Assembly (NCBI GenBank): GCA_034409055.1
Contig: DAOUMU010000408.1
Location: 1 to 16,443 of the forward strand
Length of the DNA: 16,443 bases
Reading direction: 5' to 3'
Origin: DAOUMU01 sp034409055
GTDB lineage: Bacteria > Chloroflexota > Anaerolineae > 4572-78 > J111
Both the position numbers and the translations under genes were made by a program. Of the stretch, positions 1-6,085 are shown piece after piece (position 1 is the stretch's first letter; every line of letters begins with the position of its first letter). The notes under the pieces were generated by a model. It was not told the DNA's origin and ran no database searches. It worked only from the letters and a program-made list of their open reading frames with translations.

Positions 1-1
1 G

Positions 2-436
2 GTCTGGCACATCTACCATGCCCCTGATAAAGCCACTTTCAAAACCAGAGTGCAAACCTTACGCCAGTGGGCACAAGCCACCTTACCCGCCGGCCCCGCT
101 TTGGAAGCTGTCCTAAAATTGTGCCACCGTCAGGATGACTTTCTCCGGGCCTACGATTACCCCTCGGCCTATCGCACCAGTACGATGCTTGACCGGCAGA
201 TGGACCTGATGAACCGTTACCTCTTCAGTACCAAGTATTTCCACGGTCATCTCGCCTCGGCTGAAGATGGCCTGCGGGCTTGGACCTTGCTCCACAACTT
301 TCAACCTTACTGTCCTCGGGCCAAGGTGGCGGCCAACTTTATCTCGCCAGCTCATCGGCTCAACGGCTTTGTTTATCACCCCTGTTGGTTGCAAAACTTG
401 CTCATTTCTGCCTCTATGGCTGGCTATAGAACTTAA
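2..436 (+). CDS. Transposase-like protein, C-terminal fragment (5' end outside window)
   Basis: The frame is open from base 2 with no stop until TAA at 434-436, so the gene starts upstream of the window. A GTG at 50 is in frame but has no convincing ribosome binding site, so it is probably internal. The visible 144 residues are rich in aromatic residues and histidine, with the segments STMLDRQMDLMNRYLF, KYFHGHLAS, WTLLHNFQPYCPRAK and RLNGFVYHPCWLQNLLIS. From memory these resemble the C-terminal part of transposase-like proteins found in many copies in Chloroflexi and Planctomycetes. I cannot name an IS family, and no terminal inverted repeat is visible in the 68 bases after the stop. It could instead be an uncharacterised non-mobile protein. 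It appears unrelated to the metabolic genes downstream. Confidence 0.45.
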   Translation, partial: VWHIYHAPDKATFKTRVQTLRQWAQATLPAGPALEAVLKLCHRQDDFLRAYDYPSAYRTSTMLDRQMDLMNRYLFSTKYFHGHLASAEDGLRAWTLLHNFQPYCPRAKVAANFISPAHRLNGFVYHPCWLQNLLISASMAGYRT

Positions 437-504
437 CCAATGAATCCGTTAGAGCTAGGAAATTCCAAATACGCCACACACAATACCACAAAACAGGAGA
501 CATC

Positions 505-1557
505 ATGCAGCAAATCGTACGCACAGCCGTCATTGGCTGTGGCCTGATGGCCCGGTACCATCTTCGTCAAATGAGGCAACAGTTGGATACCAGCCACATC
601 ACTGTTCTCTGCGACCCGAATCCGGCAGCATTGGAGAAGGCCCGGCAAGAATTTCGAGAATCAGGCTTGGAACCTCCCCCCACTCGTTCATCGCTAGAAG
701 CCATGTTGGTTGACTTTGGCAATGCCTTGGACGCGGTCTTCATCATTACCCCCCACGCCTTTCATCACGACCAGACCGTGGCCTGTCTGGAGGCCGGACT
801 GGACGTTTTGTTGGAAAAACCAATGGTCATGAACGCGGCCGAGGCACGTAGCCTGATCAAAACCCGCGACCGCACCGGCCGTTTGCTGGTGGTGGCATTC
901 CCCGGCAGCCTTTCGCCGGAGATTCGGACCGCTGTCAAAATGCTACAAGCTGGTGAACTGGGGCAGATTCTCAACATTAACGCCGTCGCCTGGCAGAATT
1001 GGAAAGAGGTCTGTACAGGCACCTGGCGACAAGACCCCGCTCTCTCCGGCGGCGGTTTTATGTTTGATACTGGCGCCCACCTCCTCAACACCGTGGCCGA
1101 CCTGGCCGGCGAAGAATTTGCTGAAGTAGCCGCCTGGTTCGACCGACGCTGCACGCCGGTGGACATTTTGGCCCTGGCCATATGCCGGTTGAAATCAGGC
1201 GCTCTGGTCACGCTGAATGGCTGCGGGGACACGATTCCCTCCTGCGCTTCGGATGTGCGGGTCTTTTGCCGTGACGGTATCCTGCAAACCGGTTTTTGGG
1301 GCGGTTATCTGCGGGTACAGCGGCGGGGTCGCAAGCAGTTACGCCGCGTCAAATGTCCCCCGTCGCTGGGGGTGTGGCAGCAGTTTCTGGCCGTCCGGGC
1401 CGGAGAAATAGAAAACCCCTGTCCGCCAGAGGTCGGGCTGCGGATGGCCCACCTGTGGGACGCCCTGCGGGAGTCAGCAGCGCAGGGGGGGCAGCCGGTT
1501 CGCTGTGAGTGGGATGATGCCTACTGGCAGGACAATCAGACTGCCAAAAAGACTTGA
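505..1557 (+). CDS. Gfo/Idh/MocA family NAD(P)-dependent oxidoreductase
   Basis: A 350-residue protein, the usual family length. The N-terminal Rossmann fold shows AVIGCGLMA (residues 8-16), with the acidic residue closing the second strand in CDPNP (Asp37). The family's EKP motif, whose lysine takes part in catalysis and cofactor binding, is at 104-106. The C-terminal alpha/beta domain has SGGGFMFDTGAHLLN (181-195), with Asp188 and His192 in the positions used for catalysis and substrate binding in sugar and inositol dehydrogenases. The ATG is preceded by GGAGA at 496-500. The substrate cannot be told from sequence; it is probably a sugar, a polyol or a modified nucleotide sugar. The gene has no functional link to the ilv operon, whose -35 box overlaps its stop codon. 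It seems monocistronic. The family assignment is sure and the substrate is unknown. Confidence 0.9.
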   Translation: MQQIVRTAVIGCGLMARYHLRQMRQQLDTSHITVLCDPNPAALEKARQEFRESGLEPPPTRSSLEAMLVDFGNALDAVFIITPHAFHHDQTVACLEAGLDVLLEKPMVMNAAEARSLIKTRDRTGRLLVVAFPGSLSPEIRTAVKMLQAGELGQILNINAVAWQNWKEVCTGTWRQDPALSGGGFMFDTGAHLLNTVADLAGEEFAEVAAWFDRRCTPVDILALAICRLKSGALVTLNGCGDTIPSCASDVRVFCRDGILQTGFWGGYLRVQRRGRKQLRRVKCPPSLGVWQQFLAVRAGEIENPCPPEVGLRMAHLWDALRESAAQGGQPVRCEWDDAYWQDNQTAKKT

Positions 1558-1582
1558 CAGACACCCCCAACTATGCTAAGAT
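1554..1582 (+). promoter_or_regulatory. Sigma70-type promoter of the ilvBNC operon
   Basis: TTGACA at 1554-1559 is a perfect -35 hexamer. TAAGAT at 1577-1582 is a 4/6 match to the -10, and the spacer is exactly 17 bases. The -35 overlaps the TGA stop (1555-1557) of the upstream oxidoreductase gene. Transcription would start near 1589, giving about 220 bases of leader before ilvB, enough for the peptide and attenuator described below. The start site is inferred. Confidence 0.7.
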
Positions 1583-1625
1583 AAACTCAACTTTCAATGG
1601 CATAAACGAAAGGCTAGTTGCTCAA

Positions 1626-1715
1626 GTGTTGAACCTGTTTGTAGTTGTAGTAGTACTCGGCCTCCTCCTTATTAGTAGTAAGGAGGCGTTTGTCGTTGGA
1701 AGTGCTACGACCTAG
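1626..1715 (+). CDS. Branched-chain amino acid leader peptide of the ilv attenuator
   Basis: A 29-codon ORF from GTG (1626) to TAG (1713-1715). Residues 6-16 are VVVVVLGLLLI: five consecutive Val codons (1641-1655), then Leu, Gly, Leu, Leu, Leu, Ile. This control-codon run parallels the leader peptides of the enterobacterial ilvB and ilvGMEDA operons. The likely job is not the peptide itself but sensing charged tRNA-Val, tRNA-Leu and tRNA-Ile by ribosome stalling. GAAAGG at 1608-1613 is a plausible but distant ribosome binding site (12 bases from GTG). No ATG occurs in frame after the predicted transcription start, so GTG 1626 or TTG 1629 is the best start. The ORF lies between a good promoter and a terminator and directly covers the pairing elements of the attenuator. 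The composition and placement make chance unlikely; the exact start is less sure. Confidence 0.82.
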   Translation: MLNLFVVVVVLGLLLISSKEAFVVGSATT

Positions 1716-1769
1716 ACTACAAGCACATTGTCAATGTGACCAAACGCCTCCCAATCGGGAGGCGTTTTT
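1661..1769 (+). promoter_or_regulatory. Transcription attenuator of ilvBNC (segments 1:2, 2:3, 3:4)
   Basis: Four segments can form mutually exclusive pairs. Segment 1 (CCTCCTT, 1664-1670, within the Leu codons) pairs perfectly with the start of segment 2 (AAGGAGG, 1680-1686). Segment 2 (GGAGGCGTTTG, 1682-1692) is the exact 11-base reverse complement of segment 3 (CAAACGCCTCC, 1741-1751). Segment 3 also forms the 5' arm of the terminator with segment 4 (1757-1767). Inferred logic: a ribosome stalled at the Val/Leu codons (1641-1670) masks segment 1, so 2:3 forms and transcription continues into ilvB. When charged tRNA is plentiful the ribosome moves on, 1:2 forms, and 3:4 terminates transcription. 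Two small hairpins (1692-1711 and 1724-1738) lie in the loop between segments 2 and 3. Confidence 0.85.
1742..1769 (+). terminator. Intrinsic terminator of the ilv attenuator
   Basis: AAACGCCTCCC (1742-1752) and GGGAGGCGTTT (1757-1767) form a perfect 11-bp stem around the tetraloop AATC. The GC-rich stem leads into a run of T ending at 1769. It lies 40 bases before the ilvB start codon, in a leader and not at a gene end, so it acts as the conditional 3:4 terminator and not as an operon terminator. Confidence 0.9.
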
Positions 1770-1808
1770 AGTTTATATCTCTATTTACCTTACAAGGAGA
1801 AAAAGATT

Positions 1809-3524
1809 ATGGGAGAAATCAAGACCGGTGCTGAAATTATTTGGGAATGTTTGTTGCGAGAGGGGGTCGAAGTCGTCTTTGGCTATCCCGGTGGTGCTAT
1901 TATGCCCACCTATGACGTACTCGACAAACTTCGGGACAAAATCCATCACGTCCTTACTCGCCACGAACAGGGGGCCACGCATATGGCCGACGGTTATGCC
2001 CGCGTCAGCGGCAAAGTGGGTGTAGCTATGGCCACCTCCGGCCCCGGAGCCACCAATATGGTCACTGGACTGGCCACGGCTATGATGGACTCTTCGCCGA
2101 TTGTCTGCATTACCGGCCAGGTGGCTACCTCCGCCATCGGTGGTGACGCCTTTCAAGAAACAGACGTGACCGGGGTCACTTTACCTGTTACCAAGCACAA
2201 CTATTTGGTAACCGACATTGAAGACCTGGCCCAAACCATCCGTGAAGCATTTTACATTGCCCGCACCGGACGGCCTGGCCCCGTGCTCATTGACCTGCCC
2301 AAAGATGTCCAAAATGCTAAAATAGAGTTTGAGTATCCCACCGACCCCATCGACCTGCCCGGCTACCATCCCCCGGCCAAGGCTACTGATGAACAAGTTG
2401 AAGTCACTTTGGAGTTAATTAACAACGCCGAAAGACCCGTTATTCTGGCCGGCCATGGCGTGCTGATGTCAGGCGCAATGAAAGAAGTGCTCGACTTGGC
2501 TGAAAAAGGCTCAATCCCCATTACCGCCACTTTGTTGGGAATCGGTGGCGTACCGGCCAGTCACCCGCTAAATATGGGCATGATGGGTATGCACGGCCAG
2601 GCCTGCGCCAATAACGCCATCCAGGAAGCGGATTTACTGATCGCCTGTGGCATGCGCTTTGACGACCGGGTCACCGGCAATCTAAAAACTTACTCGCCAC
2701 ATTCCAAAAAAATCCACATTGAGATTGACGCCTCCGAAATCAACAAAAACGTGCGGGTGGATGTCGGCATTAATGCCGACCTGGCCACGGTACTCAGGCA
2801 AATCAATCCCGGTGTCAAAAAGCAGGACCACTCCGCCTGGCTGGGTAAAATTTCGGATTGGCAAGAAGATTCCAGTCAACGAGACATTTTGCAATATAAA
2901 AACGCCACCCTGCTGGCAGCGCAGGCTATCCGGGCTATTTGGGAAGGTACAGACGGCAAGGCCATAGTTGTTTCTGACGTGGGCCAACACCAGATGCTTG
3001 AAGCCCAATATTATCCACACGAAGAACCTCATACCCTGCTGACCTCCGGTGGGTTGGGGACCATGGGCTTTAGTCTACCGGCTGCCATTGGCGCCAGCTT
3101 CCACGTTAAAGACAAAGAAGTCTGGGCGATTGCTGGCGATGGTAGTATTCAAATGAACATTCAGGAACTGGGTACGGCTGTCCAGGAAAATGCCAACATT
3201 AAGATAGCCATTATGAACAACGGCTACCTGGGCATGGTGCGCCAGTGGCAACAACTCTTCTTCGAAGCCCGCTATGTTGAAACCCCCATCAGTAGTCCCG
3301 ATTACGTCAAACTGGCTGAAGCCTACGGTATGCTTGGCTACCGAGTCGACAAGCAGGAAGATGTTATCCCCACCATGCGTCAGGCTCAGGCCCATAAAGG
3401 ACCGGTGTTGATTGAATTTGTGGTCGAGCAGCATGATATGGTTTACCCCATGGTACCCACCGGCGCTGATCTGAACGCGATGATCCGTCGTCCCCATCCC
3501 AGATTTAAAAATATGGAAATGTAA
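1809..3524 (+). CDS. ilvB: Acetolactate synthase, large catalytic subunit
   Basis: A 571-residue ThDP- and FAD-dependent enzyme that condenses two pyruvates to 2-acetolactate, or pyruvate with 2-ketobutyrate to acetohydroxybutyrate: the first common step of Val, Leu and Ile synthesis. The N-terminal pyrimidine-binding domain (about 1-170) has FGYPGGAIMP and the catalytic glutamate, Glu53, in TRHEQGATHMADGYAR. The central FAD domain spans about 190-330. The C-terminal ThDP domain (about 390-545) carries the GDGS...NN motif, with GDGS at 443-446 and NN at 470-471; Asp444 and Asn471 should bind magnesium. The length is normal for the family. AAGGAGA at 1794-1800 sets the ATG start. The gene is first in the operon behind the attenuator, and ilvN, its regulatory subunit, follows after 16 bases. 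Confidence 0.97.
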   Translation: MGEIKTGAEIIWECLLREGVEVVFGYPGGAIMPTYDVLDKLRDKIHHVLTRHEQGATHMADGYARVSGKVGVAMATSGPGATNMVTGLATAMMDSSPIVCITGQVATSAIGGDAFQETDVTGVTLPVTKHNYLVTDIEDLAQTIREAFYIARTGRPGPVLIDLPKDVQNAKIEFEYPTDPIDLPGYHPPAKATDEQVEVTLELINNAERPVILAGHGVLMSGAMKEVLDLAEKGSIPITATLLGIGGVPASHPLNMGMMGMHGQACANNAIQEADLLIACGMRFDDRVTGNLKTYSPHSKKIHIEIDASEINKNVRVDVGINADLATVLRQINPGVKKQDHSAWLGKISDWQEDSSQRDILQYKNATLLAAQAIRAIWEGTDGKAIVVSDVGQHQMLEAQYYPHEEPHTLLTSGGLGTMGFSLPAAIGASFHVKDKEVWAIAGDGSIQMNIQELGTAVQENANIKIAIMNNGYLGMVRQWQQLFFEARYVETPISSPDYVKLAEAYGMLGYRVDKQEDVIPTMRQAQAHKGPVLIEFVVEQHDMVYPMVPTGADLNAMIRRPHPRFKNMEM

Positions 3525-3540
3525 AAAAGAGGTAAAAATC

Positions 3541-4071
3541 ATGAAACAAACCTTAGTTGCTTTAGTGGAAGATAAACCCGGCGTGCTCAACCGAGTCGCC
3601 AGCCTATTTCGTCGTCGCAATTTTAATATCGAAAGTTTAGCCGTTGGTCACAGCGAAACACCTGGCGTCAGCCGGATGACCATCGTCACCGACGAGGAAG
3701 AATTTCTACGCCAGAACGTCATTCGTACCAACCTGCTCAAACTCATCAACGTGATTGACGTGCAAGATGTCACCGATAGCCCCTGTGTTATCCGCGAAAC
3801 TGCCCTGGTCAAAGTTAAGGCTGATTCTTCTCAGCGCGGCCAGGTGATGGACGTGGCAGAAATGTTCCGGGCCCGCATCGTGGATGTTGCCACGGAGACA
3901 TTGATCGTGGAAGTAACGGGCGAATCTGAAAAGATAGAATCGCTTATAGACGTACTAAGCCCCTTCGGCATCCTGGAAATTATGCGTACCGGCAAAATTG
4001 CCATGACCCGGGGCGTGGTTCGGCTACGTACCAACGGTGCTTCTGCCATTACCGGCAACGGTAAAAGCTAA
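3541..4071 (+). CDS. ilvN: Acetolactate synthase, small regulatory subunit
   Basis: A 176-residue protein of the normal length for the subunit that activates IlvB and gives valine feedback inhibition. The N-terminal ACT domain (about 1-75) begins with the typical TLVALVEDKPGVLNRVASLF, then RRRNFNIESLAVG and GVSRMTIV. The glycine and asparagine of the PGVLNR turn line the usual valine site. The C-terminal domain (about 85-165) has the conserved RELALVKV-like segment (here RETALVKV) and FGILEIMRTGKIAMTRG. The ribosome binding site is AAGAGG at 3527-3532, eight bases before the ATG. It is only 16 bases downstream of ilvB, so the two are co-transcribed and probably coupled in translation. The symbol ilvH is used for the same family in some genomes. 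Confidence 0.96.
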   Translation: MKQTLVALVEDKPGVLNRVASLFRRRNFNIESLAVGHSETPGVSRMTIVTDEEEFLRQNVIRTNLLKLINVIDVQDVTDSPCVIRETALVKVKADSSQRGQVMDVAEMFRARIVDVATETLIVEVTGESEKIESLIDVLSPFGILEIMRTGKIAMTRGVVRLRTNGASAITGNGKS

Positions 4072-4174
4072 TTTTAGATTTCAGTCGATTTGCCAACAAA
4101 GTCATCTTCAGGCAAAATGCTGTCTTCAGTTGTTCACTTGACTCTAAAAATTCAATAAAAGGAGGATTTGTATT

Positions 4175-5272
4175 GTGGCAATTATCGATTTTGGTGGTGT
4201 GAAGGAAGAAGTAATCACGCGGGAAGAGTTCCCACTCGAAAAGGCGCTCGATATTCTCAAGGGCGAAACAATCGCTGTTATTGGCTACGGTGTGCAAGGG
4301 CCGGCGCAGGCGTTGAACATGAAAGACAACGGTTGCAACGTAATTGTTGGCCAAGCTAAAAGGTTTAAAAACGATTATAAGCGTGCTGTGGCCGATGGTT
4401 GGGAGCCAGGGAAAACCTTGTTCGAGATTGAAGAAGCGGCTCAACGCGGTACGATAATACAGATGTTGGTCTCTGATGCAGCTCAAAAGGAAATCTGGCC
4501 GGTTATAGAGAAGAGCCTTAACCCAGGGGACGCATTGTACTTTTCGCACGGTTTTTCGATCGTGTATAAGGATCAGACCGGAATTATCCCTCCCGACAAT
4601 GTTGATGTGATCATGGTTGCCCCTAAAGGATCAGGCACTTCCCTGCGTCGTAATTTCCTTTCCGGAGCCGGTATCAACTCCAGCTTCGCCGTAGAACAGG
4701 ACGCCACCGGCCGGGCCAAGGATCGCTGCCTCGCCATAGGTATTGCCATTGGTTCAGGCTATATGTTCCCAACAACCTTCAAACATGAAGTCTATAGCGA
4801 TTTGACCGGCGAGCGGGGGGTGCTGATGGGTGCTCTTGCCGCCATTATGGAGGCTCAGTATGATGTCCTTCGAGAAAATGGACATACCCCAAGCGAGGCC
4901 TTCAACGAGACGGTTGAGGAGTTAACGGAAAGCCTGATCAAGCTCGTCAGTGAAAACGGTATGGATTGGATGTATGTAAACTGTTCAGCCACAGCTCAAC
5001 GCGGCGCACTTGACTGGAAACCAAAATTCAAAGAGGCGGTAATGCCTGTTTTCAAAGAGCTTTATCAGCGCGTTGCGTCCGGTGTGGAAACTGCACGTGT
5101 GCTGACCACATGTGGCGCACCCGACTATCAGGAACAGTTGGCTAAGGAACTGGCGGTTATGGGCAATTCTGAAATGTGGCTGGCCGGCAAAGCCACACGT
5201 GATCTCCGTCCCAAAGAGGAAGCAAAAGAAATTTCGAAGTCCACAAAAGGCACTGCCGGCAGAAAATATTAA
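4175..5272 (+). CDS. ilvC: Ketol-acid reductoisomerase (Bacteroidetes/fungal-like type)
   Basis: Converts 2-acetolactate to 2,3-dihydroxyisovalerate using NAD(P)H and Mg2+. The start is GTG at 4175, set by the strong AAAGGAGGA (4158-4166). The Rossmann motif GYGVQG is at 37-42. The metal ligands Asp209 and Glu213 lie in DLTGERG, and Glu245 and Glu249 in AFNETVEEL; the 36-residue spacing from Asp209 to Glu245 matches class I enzymes. At 365 residues it is longer than the usual ~330-residue bacterial form and has the N-terminal extension NFGG/DFGGVKEEVITREEFP-type together with APKGSGTSLRR and ENGMDWMY. By memory these resemble the Bacteroidetes and yeast enzymes more than typical Chloroflexi or Firmicutes IlvC. 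The preceding 103-base gap is longer than that before ilvN, and its wording is less rich in GCC/GGC codons than its neighbours by eye (not computed). Replacement by transfer is an inference. Confidence 0.95.
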   Translation: MAIIDFGGVKEEVITREEFPLEKALDILKGETIAVIGYGVQGPAQALNMKDNGCNVIVGQAKRFKNDYKRAVADGWEPGKTLFEIEEAAQRGTIIQMLVSDAAQKEIWPVIEKSLNPGDALYFSHGFSIVYKDQTGIIPPDNVDVIMVAPKGSGTSLRRNFLSGAGINSSFAVEQDATGRAKDRCLAIGIAIGSGYMFPTTFKHEVYSDLTGERGVLMGALAAIMEAQYDVLRENGHTPSEAFNETVEELTESLIKLVSENGMDWMYVNCSATAQRGALDWKPKFKEAVMPVFKELYQRVASGVETARVLTTCGAPDYQEQLAKELAVMGNSEMWLAGKATRDLRPKEEAKEISKSTKGTAGRKY

Positions 5273-5298
5273 CAAGGAACATAGCATCGAGTTATGTA

Positions 5299-5348
5299 GG
5301 GCAAGTTGCTAACTTGCCCGTAGTACCACTGACAAGTTAGCAACTTGC
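5299..5348. repeat. Paired palindromic repeat (CAAGTT-loop-AACTTG), two copies in opposite orientation
   Basis: The first copy has GGGCAAGTT (5299-5307) and AACTTGCCC (5311-5319) around loop GCT. The second has CAAGTT (5333-5338) and AACTTG (5342-5347) around AGC. GCAAGTTGCTAACTTG (5301-5316) and CAAGTTAGCAACTTGC (5333-5348) are perfect reverse complements, so the region can fold as two small hairpins or one long one. A related copy lies at 13872-13890. It follows ilvC by 26 bases and could help end the transcript, but no T-run follows. Confidence 0.75.
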
Positions 5349-5385
5349 GTAGTGCATTAGTAAGCCAAGTTTTGCGAGGTTAAAA

Positions 5386-5413
5386 CCGGACGGTAGGGGG
5401 ATGCCGTCCTACC
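5386..5413. repeat. Small hairpin repeat containing GGGGATGCC
   Basis: GGACGG (5388-5393) can pair with CCGTCC (5404-5409), or GGTAGG (5392-5397) with CCTACC (5408-5413). The core GGGGATGCC followed by CTACC recurs at 5969-5986 with small changes, so the two look like copies of one short dispersed element. The rest of 5349-5538 holds no gene that I can support; TATAAT at 5494-5499 is a possible -10 for the small ORF at 5539, without a convincing -35. Confidence 0.5.
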
Positions 5414-5538
5414 AATCAAAATTTGCCTTACAGTGCAGTAGTGCAAAGAAAATTCCTATACATAAATCTAATAAAATTCTAAGAGGCCGGATATATAATA
5501 TAAACAAGAAGAGGGGAAAAATTTGAGAGGGCGATTAA

Positions 5539-5691
5539 ATGGCAGATAAAGATAAAGCGCATCAAATTGAAGAAAAAATTCGGCAAGCCTTAGAAAAACT
5601 GGGCGAAGTATTGGACGACTGGCTGGGCAAACAACGCCTACGCCCCCAACCCATCCCCATCCCGGTTGACCGCCCTTATCGAAAAAAATAG
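5539..5691 (+). CDS. Small hypothetical protein, 50 residues
   Basis: The ORF runs ATG 5539 to TAG 5689-5691. GAGAGGG (5525-5531) lies seven bases ahead, a good ribosome binding site, and a TATAAT sits at 5494-5499. The predicted protein has an acidic and basic amphipathic first half (KIRQALEKLGEVLDDWLG) and a proline- and arginine-rich tail (RLRPQPIPIPVDRPYRKK). There is no signal peptide or membrane segment. I do not recognise a family, although short proteins with a helix followed by a PIPV/R-rich tail seem familiar from Chloroflexi genomes. It sits alone in the repeat-rich gap between ilvC and leuA and is in the same orientation as both. The composition looks protein-like and unlike the surrounding repeats, which favours a real gene, but function is unknown. 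Confidence 0.5.
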   Translation: MADKDKAHQIEEKIRQALEKLGEVLDDWLGKQRLRPQPIPIPVDRPYRKK

Positions 5692-5774
5692 TCCTCAACC
5701 CCTATCATTGTTAGCCAGCTTCTTGTCCGCAACTCACCGGCGGCATACCTTCAAAAGAAAGGAGGTGATAGCCC

Positions 5775-5918
5775 ATGTCGGGCGACTCTCTTGTTGACCT
5801 TAGTGACCTTGATGACCTTATCCAACGCGAGAGACTGACAATTGCTTTAACCAAAATAAAACTATCAACTGAGGGGTGGCTGGTAACTGATCAGTGGTCA
5901 GTAATCAGTAGCCAGTGA
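5775..5918 (+). CDS. Small ORF, 47 residues; possible leuA leader peptide
   Basis: ATG 5775 to TGA 5916-5918. It is preceded by AAAGGAGGTGAT (5758-5769), essentially a full-length match to the 16S rRNA 3' end and the strongest ribosome binding site in the window. The first 16 residues, MSGDSLVDLSDLDDLI, contain four Leu (all CTT), one Val and one Ile, with a repeating GACCTT theme. The last 12 or so codons fall inside the left arm of the large inverted repeat that ends just before leuA. This suggests, as inference only, a leader peptide whose translation opens or closes that structure. Against this, the Leu codons are not consecutive and no clean terminator lies between it and leuA. Alternatives are an unrelated small protein or a strong SD placed by chance. 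Confidence 0.4.
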   Translation: MSGDSLVDLSDLDDLIQRERLTIALTKIKLSTEGWLVTDQWSVISSQ

Positions 5919-6050
5919 TCAGTCAATGGAAACTTAAGAAAATAATCGGGGAATAGATGGCCGGGCATGGGGATGCCCTGCCTACCCCAATTCATTTTTT
6001 ACTTCATATACTGATCACTGATTACTGCCTACTGATCACTGATTACCAGC
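5879..6050. repeat. Large imperfect inverted repeat of CTGATCAGT/ACTGATCACTG words
   Basis: The left arm (5879-5924) is made of CTGATCAGTG, GTCAGTAATCAGTAG and CAGTGATCAGT words. The right arm (about 6008-6050) is built of ACTGATCACTGATTACTG words and is roughly its reverse complement. The outer ends match perfectly (GCTGGTAA 5879-5886, TTACCAGC 6043-6050). The arms enclose the hairpin at 5959-5982. The element ends 24 bases before the leuA ribosome binding site, so its folding could affect leuA expression, but no function is shown. Confidence 0.7.
5959..5986. repeat. GC-rich hairpin with GGGGATGCC core, second copy
   Basis: GGCCGGGCAT (5959-5968) pairs with ATGCCCTGCC (5973-5982) with one mismatch around a GGGG loop. 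GGGGATGCC followed by CTACC also occurs at 5397-5413. T6 at 5995-6000 lies 12 bases after the stem, too far for a standard intrinsic terminator, though some termination ability cannot be excluded. Confidence 0.5.
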
Positions 6051-6085
6051 TACCAACCACCCCCCGTAACATACGGAGGGTAAAA

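Noticed and set aside
1589..1808. T-box riboswitch upstream of ilvB
   Set aside because: No AGGGTGG-type T-box sequence and no specifier-loop stem is visible, while the leader peptide and three alternative helices explain the region fully.
1690..2025. 111-codon plus-strand ORF across the attenuator and ilvB start
   Set aside because: It crosses the terminator and the ilvB start in another frame, with no ribosome binding site and no family resemblance.
3075..3620. 181-codon minus-strand ORF opposite ilvB/ilvN
   Set aside because: It is antisense to two strongly conserved genes, has no recognisable motif and overlaps both reading frames.
4137..4165. Internal promoter ahead of ilvC from TTGACT at 4138
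   Set aside because: No -10 occurs at a workable distance; the ribosome binding site already occupies that place.
5299..5348. Intrinsic terminator of the ilv operon
   Set aside because: The hairpins are good, but no T-run follows either of them, so termination here is not supported.
5957..6085. N-terminal extension of LeuA by 43 residues
   Set aside because: The extension is translated repeat sequence (LLITDYQL-type words) and hairpin; ATG 6086 has a good ribosome binding site and gives the normal family start.
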